From: Actinomycetota bacterium | GTDB lineage: Bacteria > Actinomycetota > Nitriliruptoria > Nitriliruptorales > Nitriliruptoraceae | Assembly (NCBI GenBank): GCA_019347575.1 | Contig: JAHWKY010000010.1 | Coordinates: 62,001 to 126,000 of the forward strand | Length of the DNA stretch: 64,000 nucleotides | Direction: 5' to 3' | Shown here: positions 1 through 8,310 of the stretch, one piece after another | Layout of the letters: each line of letters starts with the position of its first letter | How positions within the stretch are numbered: position 1 is the stretch's first letter | Notes under the pieces: generated by a model | The model's input: only the letters and a program-made list of their open reading frames with translations | Database searches by the model: none | What the model was told of the DNA's origin: nothing | Translations under genes and position numbers: made by a program

Positions 1-1
1 C

Positions 2-2122
2 GCGCTGGTCCTCGCCGCGACCCTGCGGCTCATCCCCCGGCCCCGTCACCGCGTCGTCGTGGTTCTGGGCTACCCCTCGCTCGCGTCCGCGGCCGAGGAC
101 GTCGTGGACGTGCTCGCGACGGGCCCGATCGGGCTTGAAGGGATCGACGAGCACGTGGCGGCCGGGGTCGGACGCACCCGCGCGAGGGCGGAACTCGAGC
201 TGCTCCCGGACGGATCCGCGTGGCTCCTCGTCGAGTACGGCGGCGCCAGCCGCGCCGAGGCGCAGTCGCGAGCCGACTGGCTGCGCAGCCAGCTCCGACG
301 CGCCGGTGGCGGTCCGACGGTCCGCGTCGTGACCGAACCCCGAGCCCAGCGAGCGGTCTGGGAGGTGCGACGAGCGGGGCTCGGGGCGACCACGTTCGCA
401 CCGGGTGGCCGGGCTCGCCTCCCGGGCTGGGAGGACGCCGCGGTCCCTCCCGAACGCCTGCCCGCGTACCTGCTCGGCCTGGCGGATCTGCTGAGCGAAC
501 ACCGCCTCGAGGCGGCGCTCTACGGCCACCTCGGTGACGGCTGTGTCCATGCCAAGATCGACTTCGACCACACCACCCCGGAGGGTCGTGCCACGTACCG
601 GCGGTTCGTGGAGGACGCCGCCGATCTCACCGTCGGGCTCGGAGGCTCGCTGTCGGGTGAGCACGGCGATGGCCAGTCCCGGTCGGAGCTGCTCGAGCGC
701 ATGTACGGCGCGGAGGTGGTCGCGCTGTTCCGGCGCTTCAAGAGCATCTGGGATCCCGACGGGATGATGAACCCGGGCCGCATCGTCGACCCCGCTCCGC
801 TCGACGCCGATCTGCGCTGGTCCGCCCAGCCCGACCTTGTCCGGCCCCAGACCGTGTTCGCGTTCGCGGACGACCACGGCTCGCTCGGGCAGGCGGCCTC
901 ACGCTGCGTCGGCATCGGCCTGTGTCGTCGTGACGACGACCGCGCCACCATGTGCCCCAGCTACCGCGCGACCCACGACGAGCAGCACTCGCCACGGGGT
1001 CGCGCCCACCTGCTCTTCGAGATGCTGCATCCCCGTTCCGAGCTCGACGGCTTCGGTGACGAGTCGATCCGCGCAGCCCTCGACCTCTGCCTGTCGTGCA
1101 AGGCGTGCAAGGCGGAGTGCCCGACCGGTGTCGACATCGCCACGTACAAGGCCGAGTTCCTCCACCAGCACTACCACGGCCGGATCCGGCCCCGCGCGGC
1201 CTACGCACTGAGTCTCGTGCCGTGGTGGGCGCGCGCTGCTTCGCGCGCCCCGCGCCTCGCCAACCGCATCCTCGGTTCGAGCGGGGCGCGACGGCTCGCC
1301 GGCATCGCCCCCGCACGCACGCCTCCCGTCATCGCACCCGAGACCTTCCGTCGGTGGTGGAAGCGGCGCGAACTTCGCGGAGAGCCTCGTCACTCGCCGG
1401 ATGGTCGGGACGGCGGGCCGGCGGTCGTGCTCTTCCCGGACACGTTCACCGACCGGTTCGAACCCTGGGTCGGCTCGGCCGCCGTTTCGGTCCTGGAGGA
1501 CGCCGGCTTCCGTGTGGAGGTACCGCTGCCGTGGCTGTGCTGCGGCCGTCCGCTGTACGACAGCGGCATGCTCGGACTGGCCCGACGTCAGCTCGAACGT
1601 CTGGTGCGGGTGCTCGGGACCGGCGCCGCGCCGCTGGTCGTGCTCGAGCCGAGCTGCCTCGCCGTCTTCCGGGACGAGCTGCCGGCGATGCTTCCGAACG
1701 ATGAGCGGGCTCGACGTCTGTCCCGCCGTGCGGTGTCACTGGCCGAGCTGCTGGTCAGTGCCGGCTACGAACCCGCCGTTCTCCCCGACGAGGTGACGGT
1801 CCAGCCGCACTGTCAGCACGCCGCCGTCGTCGGCCACGATGCCGACGCGGCCCTGCTGGCAGCGACTCAGACACGCTTCCTCGACGCGGGCTGCTGCGGC
1901 ATGGCGGGCTCGTTCGGCTTCGAGGCAGGCGACAAGCACGCGGTGTCGGTCGCGGTCGCCGAGCGCCGCTACCTCCCCGCGCTACGCGAGCTGTCCGACG
2001 ACGCGACCGTCATCGCCGACGGCTTCAGCTGCCGCACCCAGACCGCGGACCTCGCGGGGCGCCGCACCCTCCACCTCGCCGAGGTCCTCGCCGCCGGTCT
2101 CGCCCGTCGGGAGTCGGTGTAG
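2..2122 (+). CDS. FAD-linked oxidase / Fe-S protein, glycolate or D-lactate dehydrogenase type (5' partial)
   Basis: This is the 3' part of a fused GlcD/GlcF-type oxidoreductase; the reading frame is open to the left edge, so the FAD-binding N-terminus is missing. The visible part begins in the FAD-oxidase C-terminal domain, with the motifs YGHLGDGCVHAKIDFD, GEHGDGQ and DPDGMMNPGRI. It continues into a two-cluster ferredoxin region (CVGIGLC near 905-925, then CLSCKACKAECP near 1090-1125). Two cysteine-rich CCG-type repeats follow (LCCGRPLYDSG near 1540 and CCGMAGSFGFE near 1890). Such proteins oxidise 2-hydroxy acids (D-lactate, glycolate and relatives) and pass electrons through the Fe-S clusters to the respiratory chain at the membrane. 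The substrate cannot be read from the sequence. The family assignment is firm. Confidence 0.9.
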   Translation, partial: ALVLAATLRLIPRPRHRVVVVLGYPSLASAAEDVVDVLATGPIGLEGIDEHVAAGVGRTRARAELELLPDGSAWLLVEYGGASRAEAQSRADWLRSQLRRAGGGPTVRVVTEPRAQRAVWEVRRAGLGATTFAPGGRARLPGWEDAAVPPERLPAYLLGLADLLSEHRLEAALYGHLGDGCVHAKIDFDHTTPEGRATYRRFVEDAADLTVGLGGSLSGEHGDGQSRSELLERMYGAEVVALFRRFKSIWDPDGMMNPGRIVDPAPLDADLRWSAQPDLVRPQTVFAFADDHGSLGQAASRCVGIGLCRRDDDRATMCPSYRATHDEQHSPRGRAHLLFEMLHPRSELDGFGDESIRAALDLCLSCKACKAECPTGVDIATYKAEFLHQHYHGRIRPRAAYALSLVPWWARAASRAPRLANRILGSSGARRLAGIAPARTPPVIAPETFRRWWKRRELRGEPRHSPDGRDGGPAVVLFPDTFTDRFEPWVGSAAVSVLEDAGFRVEVPLPWLCCGRPLYDSGMLGLARRQLERLVRVLGTGAAPLVVLEPSCLAVFRDELPAMLPNDERARRLSRRAVSLAELLVSAGYEPAVLPDEVTVQPHCQHAAVVGHDADAALLAATQTRFLDAGCCGMAGSFGFEAGDKHAVSVAVAERRYLPALRELSDDATVIADGFSCRTQTADLAGRRTLHLAEVLAAGLARRESV

Positions 2123-2130
2123 TGGTTACT

Positions 2131-2146
2131 CCCGGTTCTCCGGGAC
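2131..2146 (+). terminator. Short hairpin after the oxidase gene
   Basis: TCCCGG-TTCT-CCGGGA forms a perfect 6-bp stem with a 4-nt loop, beginning 8 nt after the TAG stop. There is no clear T-run, so its role as a terminator is an inference from position. Confidence 0.35.
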
Positions 2147-2192
2147 TTCCCACGACACCTGGAGGAGATGCCACGACGTACTCTGAGATCGC

Positions 2193-2267
2193 GCCGCGGT
2201 AGCCCAACCGGCAGGAGGCAGGGTCCTTAAAAGACCTCCAGTGTGGGTTCGAATCCCACCCGCGGCA
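2193..2267 (+). tRNA. Class I tRNA with anticodon UAA (identity uncertain)
   Basis: A full cloverleaf can be drawn: acceptor GCCGCGG (2193-2199) with CCGCGGC (2260-2266), discriminator A2267, a three-pair D stem GCC/GGC with GG in the loop, anticodon stem GGGTC/GACCT, T stem GTGGG/CCCAC with TTCGAAT loop. The anticodon loop CTTAAAA gives anticodon UAA, which would read UUA (leucine). The odd point is the variable region of only five bases (CCAGT, 2238-2242); bacterial leucine tRNAs normally carry a long variable arm. CCA is not encoded. The molecule is thus either a non-canonical tRNA or a tRNA-like RNA; the fold is clear, the charging identity is not. Confidence 0.8.
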
Positions 2268-2272
2268 CGGCG

Positions 2273-3697
2273 TTACCCGTAGGTGCCCTGCTCGGGGGTG
2301 CCGGCATCGCCGCCCCGCTGGTCCCGGACCAGGCGCACCAGCGGGCCGTGGTGGAACACCTCGACCGGCTCGAGACCGAGTTGCTCCCACACGCCCCGCG
2401 GGACCCCGATGTCCGCGAGGTACAGGTCGCCGAGGAAGGGGTGGGTGATCGGATCGCGGAACCCGACCTTCGGGGCGGCGACGGTCACCGTGATGTCGGC
2501 GGTGACGCACAGGCCGTGCAGGCCGTCCGCGAGCATGCCGCTGGGGAGGTCGTTGCTGACGACCCGGACGTCGTGGCGCTGCAACCACCCGACCGCATCG
2601 GCGACCAGATCACGCAGGCCCGGCTCCGCCCCGTAGCCCAGCATCGCGTCGACGACGGCATCGCCGGCGTTCGCGGGACGGTCGAAGTCGGCGACGTCGA
2701 TCCCGGCGAGGCGCAACGCTTCGACCTGGTCCGCCAGCACCGGCTCACCGGTCAGGCGGACGACGACCGACGCCCCGTACCCCGCCAGGAGCCGGGCCGC
2801 GACGAGTCCGCCAGCGCCGTTCCCGCCCGAGCCGGCGAGGACCGTGACGAGACGGCCGTCGACCCTGCCAAGCAGGCCGCGGGTGGCCTCGGCCAGCCCC
2901 CGTCCCGCGTGCTCCGCCAGTGACGCCAGCGGCACGCCGACGGCCGCGAGGTGACGGTCGACCTCGCGCATCTGCTCCGCCGTCACGTGGGTCATGCCAG
3001 CCGAGTCCACCTCGGGAACGCCGTCGAGGCGGGCCTTGCGCTGCCACGTGGGGGCGTGCTCCCAGGGGCGCACGACGCGCTCGTCGTCGAGGTCCTCGGG
3101 GCGGGTCCCGCCCGACCAGTCCTCCACGGCAGCCTCGAGGAGCAGCGCCATGACGATCGCGGTGGCCCCCCAGAGCAGGTCGTCATCGAGCTGCCACGCC
3201 CACGTGCGCGCACGCTGGTCCGACAGCGTGACCGTGCGCCAGGTCGAGCGATCGAGCAGCTGCGCCAGCGGGACCCGCAGGATGGCGTCCACCTCCCACG
3301 GGTTGGGGTTCAGCTCGTGCGGGGCTCGCCACCGTGCCAGCACGGGCACGACCCAGAAGCGGGACGGAGGGATGTAGAACCTGGGCCCGACCCCGACGAC
3401 CTCGACGGAGTCGGCGTCGAGGCCGATCTCCTCGTCGGCCTCCCGCAGCGCCGCCTGCTCGATCGTCTCGTCGGGATCGAGCCGACCGCCGGCGAACGAG
3501 ATCTGTCCGGGGTGGCTGCCGAGGTCGGGGCGGCGGCGGGTCAGCACGACCACGGGCCCGGCTTCGCTGTCCTCGAGCAACACCAGCACCGCCCCGACCC
3601 GAGCGTCAGGCGGGGGCGACTTGGCGCGATCGTCGACCTGCTCCAGCGCGGACCGCAGGCGCGCCCAGAAGCGTTCCGGCTCGAGCCTGGGGTCCAC
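2273..3697 (-). CDS. Nudix hydrolase fused to NAD(P)HX epimerase (YjeF N-terminal) domain
   Basis: A two-domain protein of about 474 residues. The N-terminal half (about 30-210) is a CoA-pyrophosphatase-type Nudix domain: GQISFAGGRLDPDE is followed by READEEIGL, which completes the Nudix box. The C-terminal half (about 235-455) resembles the NnrE/YjeF_N domain, with AGSGGNGAGGLVAARLL and VSNDLPSGM, which repairs epimerised hydrated NAD(P)H. I chose the GTG at 3697 because GGAGG lies 8 nt upstream; the GTG at 3706 overlaps that Shine-Dalgarno sequence. The C-terminal YjeF kinase (dehydratase) domain is absent. Both halves would act on damaged or unwanted nucleotide cofactors in the cytoplasm, so a house-cleaning role is a reasonable inference. 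The gene is convergent with the tRNA. Confidence 0.8.
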   Translation of the reverse strand: MDPRLEPERFWARLRSALEQVDDRAKSPPPDARVGAVLVLLEDSEAGPVVVLTRRRPDLGSHPGQISFAGGRLDPDETIEQAALREADEEIGLDADSVEVVGVGPRFYIPPSRFWVVPVLARWRAPHELNPNPWEVDAILRVPLAQLLDRSTWRTVTLSDQRARTWAWQLDDDLLWGATAIVMALLLEAAVEDWSGGTRPEDLDDERVVRPWEHAPTWQRKARLDGVPEVDSAGMTHVTAEQMREVDRHLAAVGVPLASLAEHAGRGLAEATRGLLGRVDGRLVTVLAGSGGNGAGGLVAARLLAGYGASVVVRLTGEPVLADQVEALRLAGIDVADFDRPANAGDAVVDAMLGYGAEPGLRDLVADAVGWLQRHDVRVVSNDLPSGMLADGLHGLCVTADITVTVAAPKVGFRDPITHPFLGDLYLADIGVPRGVWEQLGLEPVEVFHHGPLVRLVRDQRGGDAGTPEQGTYG

Positions 3698-3819
3698 CGA
3701 TGCCACCTCCGTTCAACGGAAGGCTACGAGGCCCGTGGCCGGGCGACACGGCGAGCCGGTGCACCCGGGTTCACACGGTTCCCACTGCCCGTGGACCCAG
3801 AAGAGGGGCAGAACGGGCC

Positions 3820-3847
3820 TTGGGCATCGCACGGTTCTCACTACCGT
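3820..3847 (+). promoter_or_regulatory. Candidate promoter of the sulfite/nitrite reductase gene
   Basis: TTGGGC (3820-3825) and TACCGT (3842-3847) are separated by 16 bp and fit an actinobacterial primary-sigma pattern. Transcription would begin about 55 nt upstream of the GTG start. This is pattern matching only. Confidence 0.3.
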
Positions 3848-3907
3848 GAGTGCCACGTACGACCAGTGTCGGGGACGATGGCGACCGCCGACGACCACGG
3901 AGGCGCA

Positions 3908-5722
3908 GTGACGCCCGCAGCAGCCACCTCTGCTCCCAGCACGGCCGAACCGTTCCCGGCCGACGTCGACCCGGCTTCGATCACCCCCGAGGACCTTCCG
4001 GACGACGGCTACGGCGACCTCGCCGAGATCGACGACTTCGAGAGCCTCGTCCGCCGCTTCCGCGCGGGCGGGATCGAGGAGGACGACTTCAAGCCGATGC
4101 GGCTGCACATGGGCTGCTACGGCATCCGGCAGTCCACGACCCACATGGTGCGCATCAAGGCCCCGCTGGGCCGCTTCGACGCCCGCCAGTTCGAGGCGAT
4201 GGCGGTCATCGCGGAGCGGTGGTCGCGTGGCTTCGCGCACATCACGACGCGACAGAACTTCCAGTTCCACTTCGTGAAGCTGGAGGACGTGCCCGACGTG
4301 ATGCGCGTCTCCGCGCTGGCGGGACTGACGACCCGCGAGGCGTGTGGCAACGCCATCCGCAACGTGACGATGTCACCGCTCGCGGGTGTGCACCCCGACG
4401 AGGTGCTGAACGTGGAGGCCGCCGCCGACGAGGTCGTGCGCCACTTCCTCCGCCACGGTCAGTTCCAGGAGCTCCCCCGGAAGTTCAAGATCGCCTTCTC
4501 GGCCGCGAACGACGACGACGCCGGGACCGGCTTCCACGACGTGGGTGTGCTCCCGGCGGTGGATGCCGACGACAACGCCGGCTACCGCATCGTGCTCGGT
4601 GGAGGGCTCGGCTCGTCGCCCCACGAGGCGGTCCAACTCGAGGACTTCACCCCAGCGGAGCTGCTGCTGCCGACGGTCCACGCGGCTCTCGACCTGTTCA
4701 ACGACGAGGGCGAGCGGCGCAACCGCGTCCGCGCACGCATGAAGTTCCTCGTGAAGAAGCTCGGACGCGACGAGTTCGTCACGAAGGTGCTGGAGCGTCG
4801 GGACGTGGCCATCGCCAACGGCCTGCGGAGCACGGTGGTCCCCCACCCGCCCGCCGCCACCGGCCCGACCGCTGACACCCCTCTCGATCTGCCGCCCGAC
4901 CTCGCCGACCGCGACACCCCCGCGTACCGCTACTGGCTCAGCACCAACACGCTGCGCCAGCGTCAGGGTGACCGCTTCGCGGTGTACGCCTCCATCTACC
5001 TCGGCGACCTCGACACGTCGCAGTTCCGTGGTCTCGCTGCGCTGATGCGCGCCAACGACATCGACGACGCTCGGCTGACGATCCGCCAGAACGTCGTGTT
5101 CCGCGACGTCCGCCCCGAGCGGCTGCCGTACCTGTGGGCGGGGCTCGCGGAGCTGGGTCTGGACCGGCCGTTGGCGGAGAAGTCGGGCGATGTCGTCAGC
5201 TGCCCCGGTGCCGAGACCTGCAACCTCGCGATCACCGCGTCGCGTGGTCTGGCCGAGGCCATCACCAACGACCTCGTCGAGCGGTCGCTGCACGAGATCG
5301 ACGGTGTGCGCATGAACATCTCGGGGTGCCCCAACTCGTGCGGGCAGCATCAGGCCTGGGACCTGGGGTTCTCGGGCATGGCGCGGCGCGACAGCCAGGG
5401 CAACGAGGGACCCGGCTACCGCGTGTTCGTCGGGGGCCGGGTCGACGACGGCGGGGCGCGCTTCGGCGACTACGTCGCCAAGGTGCCCGCCAGGAACGCA
5501 CCCGAGGCAGCCGCTCGCATCCTGGCTCGGTTCCGTGACGAGCGCATCGATGACGAGCCCCTGTGGAGCTGGTACGACCGCACCGGCAAGGCCGAGGTGG
5601 CGGCACTCGTGGCCGACCTCGAGAAGGTCCCGGAGAAGGCCGACGCCCCCGCCTTCTACGTCGACTGGGGCGCCACCGAGACCTTCGAGGTCATCCTCGG
5701 CCAGGGTGAATGCATGGTGTAG
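3908..5722 (+). CDS. Sirohaem-dependent ferredoxin sulfite/nitrite reductase
   Basis: This 604-residue cytoplasmic enzyme belongs to the nitrite/sulfite reductase family, which performs six-electron reduction of sulfite to sulfide or nitrite to ammonia using sirohaem and a 4Fe-4S cluster. It contains the usual duplicated ferrodoxin-like and sirohaem domains (KPMRLHMGCYGIRQ near residue 60, ITTRQNFQFHF near 110, LTIRQNVVFRD near 390). The cluster ligands are CPGAETC and CPNSC near residues 434 and 477. The GTG at 3908 has GGAGG four bases upstream; an in-frame ATG at 3878 has only a weak GGGG. An open frame continues far upstream over the opposing Nudix gene but has no family similarity. No cysteine- or nitrate-assimilation genes are adjacent, so the substrate remains open. 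Confidence 0.9.
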   Translation: MTPAAATSAPSTAEPFPADVDPASITPEDLPDDGYGDLAEIDDFESLVRRFRAGGIEEDDFKPMRLHMGCYGIRQSTTHMVRIKAPLGRFDARQFEAMAVIAERWSRGFAHITTRQNFQFHFVKLEDVPDVMRVSALAGLTTREACGNAIRNVTMSPLAGVHPDEVLNVEAAADEVVRHFLRHGQFQELPRKFKIAFSAANDDDAGTGFHDVGVLPAVDADDNAGYRIVLGGGLGSSPHEAVQLEDFTPAELLLPTVHAALDLFNDEGERRNRVRARMKFLVKKLGRDEFVTKVLERRDVAIANGLRSTVVPHPPAATGPTADTPLDLPPDLADRDTPAYRYWLSTNTLRQRQGDRFAVYASIYLGDLDTSQFRGLAALMRANDIDDARLTIRQNVVFRDVRPERLPYLWAGLAELGLDRPLAEKSGDVVSCPGAETCNLAITASRGLAEAITNDLVERSLHEIDGVRMNISGCPNSCGQHQAWDLGFSGMARRDSQGNEGPGYRVFVGGRVDDGGARFGDYVAKVPARNAPEAAARILARFRDERIDDEPLWSWYDRTGKAEVAALVADLEKVPEKADAPAFYVDWGATETFEVILGQGECMV

Positions 5723-5729
5723 GGCGTCG

Positions 5730-6266
5730 CTACATGTCGACCTTGTCGAGGAGGCTGATGAGGTCGTCGGCGTGCTCCTCCTCCTGCTCGAGGATCCACT
5801 CGATGAGTCGACGCGTGGTGGTGTCGTCGTCGCCGAGCCAGCGCACGATCTCCTGGTAGGTCGAGATCGCGATGCGCTCCGCGACGAGGTCCTCCTTGAT
5901 CATGTCCACGATGTCGGTGCCCTCGGAGTAGTCGGCGTGGGCGCGTGTCGCGAGGCCCTCGGGGTTGAAGTCGGGCGCCCCACCGAGCTGGGTGATGCGC
6001 TCGGCGACGCGGTCGGCGTGCTGCTGCTCCTCGTTGGCGTGCTCGAGGAACTCGGCCTTGGCGACCTCGGCCTTCACGCCGTCAGCCATGTAGTAGTGGC
6101 GCTTGTAACGCAAGACGCACACGAGTTCGGTCGCGAGGACCTCGTTCAGCACGTCGATGACGCGCTCGACATCCGCGCCGTAGCTGTCGGTGATCGCACC
6201 CCTGCTCATCTCCGAGCGGGCACGCTCCCGGATCGTCTCCATGTCTGCCTTGAACTCGCCGGGCAC
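5730..6266 (-). CDS. Ferritin-like (bacterioferritin-type) protein
   Basis: The product of about 178 residues is a ferritin-like four-helix bundle. Two carboxylate/histidine clusters typical of a di-iron centre are visible: LNEVLATELVCVLRYKRHYY followed by EFLEHANEEQQHADRVAERI, then KEDLVAERIAISTYQEIVRW and ILEQEEEHADDLISLLDK. Proteins of this type oxidise and store iron or protect against peroxide. I chose the GTG at 6266 because AGGAGG sits 5 nt upstream; the frame extends to a TTG at 6293 with no such site. The gene is convergent with the sulfite/nitrite reductase, leaving a 7-bp gap. Whether it forms a 24-mer cage or another oligomer cannot be seen. Confidence 0.8.
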   Translation of the reverse strand: MPGEFKADMETIRERARSEMSRGAITDSYGADVERVIDVLNEVLATELVCVLRYKRHYYMADGVKAEVAKAEFLEHANEEQQHADRVAERITQLGGAPDFNPEGLATRAHADYSEGTDIVDMIKEDLVAERIAISTYQEIVRWLGDDDTTTRRLIEWILEQEEEHADDLISLLDKVDM

Positions 6267-6350
6267 GGTGACCTCCTGTCGACGTTCACTCAACCGTAGA
6301 CCGCTACCGTCACCCGTGGGTACGGCCTCGCCACGGTCGTTCGTCTCCCC

Positions 6351-7280
6351 TCACCACGTCGCGGCGCCGAGCCCGCGGGCGAGTCCGTCGAGGATGTCCG
6401 CCTCGCTCGCGACGATCGCGTCGAAGCCGTACCGGTCGAGGACGCCCGCCAGGATCAGAGCCCCACCGACGATGACATCCTCCCGACCCGCCTGCATCGG
6501 CCCGAAGGTGGCACGTCCGGCCGCAGGCACCTCGGCGAGTCGAGCGACCCACGCCGTGACGGCCGTGCGCGGGACCTCGGTGCCGTGGATCCGCTCGGGG
6601 TCGTAGCGGTCGAGACCGAGGTGCAGCGCAGCGATCGTGGTCACGGTGCCGGCCACACCGACCAGCACCGTCGCGTCGGTGACCGTCGACCCCGTGTCAG
6701 CGAGAGCGTCGTCGGCCCGTTGGAGCTGTGACTCCACCTCCGCGCGGGCCGCCTCCAGCTGCTCGACCGTCGGCGGATCGTCCGGGAGCAGGCGCTCGGT
6801 GAGACGCACGCACCCGAGCTGCAGCGACACGCTACCGACGACGGCATCCCGCTCATCGCCGACGATGAGCTCGGTGGAGCCACCACCGATGTCCAGGACC
6901 GCGCACGGCCGGGGGAGCTCCAGCGCGACGACCGCCCCCGCGTAGGCGGTGGCGGCCTCCTCGTCACCGGACAGCACGCGGGCGTCGACGCCCGCAACCT
7001 CGCGAACGCCCGCGAAGAAGCGGTCGCGATCCGCGGCATCCCGGACGGCGGAGGTGGCCGCGATGCGGACGTGACGAGCGCCGTGAGCCTCCCAGATCGT
7101 GCGGTACCGGGCGAGCGTCTCCAGCGTGCGCTGCAGCGCCTCGTCGGCGAGGTGTCCCGTCCGGTCGACGCCCTCGGCCAGCCGCGTGATGGTCAGCTCG
7201 CGTGTGATCGCCTCGCCGCCGCGGTCGACGACCAGCAGCCTCGTGGAGTTGGAGCCCATGTCGACCGCAGCGGTCGTCAC
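6351..7280 (-). CDS. ppx: Exopolyphosphatase / guanosine pentaphosphate phosphatase family protein
   Basis: The 309-residue protein is a Ppx/GppA-family ASKHA phosphatase, which removes terminal phosphate from polyphosphate or converts pppGpp to ppGpp. The phosphate-1 loop VDMGSNSTRLLV opens the protein and the phosphate-2 loop AVLDIGGGSTELIVG lies near residue 125; GVAGTVTTIAAL is also characteristic. Only the short two-lobe core is present, as in the mycobacterial paralogue Rv1026. The GTG start overlaps the stop of the DUF501 gene (GTGA), so translation of the two is probably coupled. It is the last gene of the S1-DUF501-ppx run. Confidence 0.92.
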   Translation of the reverse strand: MTTAAVDMGSNSTRLLVVDRGGEAITRELTITRLAEGVDRTGHLADEALQRTLETLARYRTIWEAHGARHVRIAATSAVRDAADRDRFFAGVREVAGVDARVLSGDEEAATAYAGAVVALELPRPCAVLDIGGGSTELIVGDERDAVVGSVSLQLGCVRLTERLLPDDPPTVEQLEAARAEVESQLQRADDALADTGSTVTDATVLVGVAGTVTTIAALHLGLDRYDPERIHGTEVPRTAVTAWVARLAEVPAAGRATFGPMQAGREDVIVGGALILAGVLDRYGFDAIVASEADILDGLARGLGAATW

Positions 7281-7795
7281 CGACGTCCCTCCACCCGTGG
7301 TCCAGGCTCACCTGTCCGGAGGCGTTCCTCCCACACCGTGCGCTCCTCGTCGTCCACGCACGGGCCAGGACACGGGACGGGCGCGGCGCGGTCGAAGGCC
7401 CACGCCCCGACCGGGTTGTCCCCCGTCGCCAGGTGGTGGGCCACGTGCACGTGGAGGCACTTGACGTGGCGCTTCGACCCACCTGAGCCCGGTGCGCCCG
7501 GGAGAGGCTCGTCCAGCTGGTCGCGGAACGCGATGGCGCGGTGGTAGGCGGCGGCGTGCTCGGCTCGGAACGTCTCGTCGTCGTCGAGACGGTCGTTGAC
7601 GGTCACCATCTCGCCGTCGGCCTCGAGCGTTCCGATGCGCGCACGCATCACGGGGCAACTCAACCAGAACGTCGTCGGGAACGGCGTGCCGTCCTCGAGT
7701 CGGGGACCGACTCGGACCACCGTCGGCAGGCCGAACACGCAGCGGTGCACGACCGCGTTGTCGCCCCGCGCAGGACGGCCGAGCTGCGCTGACAC
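7277..7795 (-). CDS. DUF501 family protein
   Basis: This protein of about 172 residues belongs to the actinobacterial DUF501 family, usually found between a septum-initiator gene and ppx. Recognisable elements are SAQLGRPARG, HRCVFGLPTVV, the phrase DGTPFPTTFWLSCP and the histidine-rich KRHVKCLHVHVAHHLATGDN. The biochemical role is unknown to me. The only plausible start codon in frame is the GTG at 7795; the open frame upstream has no ATG, GTG or TTG near the family N-terminus, so the true N-terminus may differ. Its stop overlaps the ppx start. In this genome it follows an S1-domain gene instead of the ftsB-like gene. Confidence 0.8.
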   Translation of the reverse strand: MSAQLGRPARGDNAVVHRCVFGLPTVVRVGPRLEDGTPFPTTFWLSCPVMRARIGTLEADGEMVTVNDRLDDDETFRAEHAAAYHRAIAFRDQLDEPLPGAPGSGGSKRHVKCLHVHVAHHLATGDNPVGAWAFDRAAPVPCPGPCVDDEERTVWEERLRTGEPGPRVEGRR

Positions 7796-7896
7796 GACGG
7801 CTCGTTCGGAGAGGCCCGTCGGCGGAGCCGAGCCCGCGGTGTCGTAGGACGCGCGAGGGTCACGTTGGACGGCGTCGTCGGAGGGCGGCGGAGCAG

Positions 7897-8280
7897 CTAC
7901 CGCTTGCTCTCCCGTTGGCGGCGAGCCTCGCCCTGGATCATCTGGGAGCTGTGCATGAACCGCCGCAACCGCTTGTCGAAGTCGCGGTCGAGCCGGTTGC
8001 GGCGCGGAGGTTCCGGGATGTCCTCGAACTCCGGGTCGGCCTGCCGGATGGAGAGATCGACCTTGCCATCGTCCTTGATGGCGATGATCCTGACCTCGAC
8101 CTTCTCGCCTTCCGTGAGGTAGGCGTAGATGTTGTCGACGAAGTTCAGATCGACCTCGGAGACGTGGCACAGCCCGGTGACCGTGCGGTCCGATCCCTCG
8201 GCGACGGGGATGTCGATAAACGCCCCGTACTCCTCGAGCCGGACCACGGTCCCCTCGATGATGTCGCCCTGCTGGATCAA
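7897..8280 (-). CDS. S1 RNA-binding domain protein
   Basis: A small protein of about 127 residues with one S1 domain (about 3-80: GDIIEGTVVRLEEYGAFIDI, HVSEVDL, VRIIAIKDDGKVDLSIRQ). A highly basic C-terminal tail follows, rich in Arg and Lys. The S1 fold binds single-stranded RNA, so a role in translation or RNA turnover is likely, as for YugI/general stress protein 13-like proteins. I chose the TTG at 8280 because GGGAGG lies four bases upstream; a GTG at 8292 is in frame but has no site. It heads the S1-DUF501-ppx minus-strand run. Confidence 0.8.
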   Translation of the reverse strand: MIQQGDIIEGTVVRLEEYGAFIDIPVAEGSDRTVTGLCHVSEVDLNFVDNIYAYLTEGEKVEVRIIAIKDDGKVDLSIRQADPEFEDIPEPPRRNRLDRDFDKRLRRFMHSSQMIQGEARRQRESKR

Positions 8281-8310
8281 CCACCCTCCCACGGCGGCTC
8301 GGACCCCGCG

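Noticed and set aside
2951-3907. A 5' extension of the sulfite/nitrite reductase frame
   Set aside because: It is antisense to the Nudix/NnrE gene, shows no family similarity, and a start with a Shine-Dalgarno exists at 3908.
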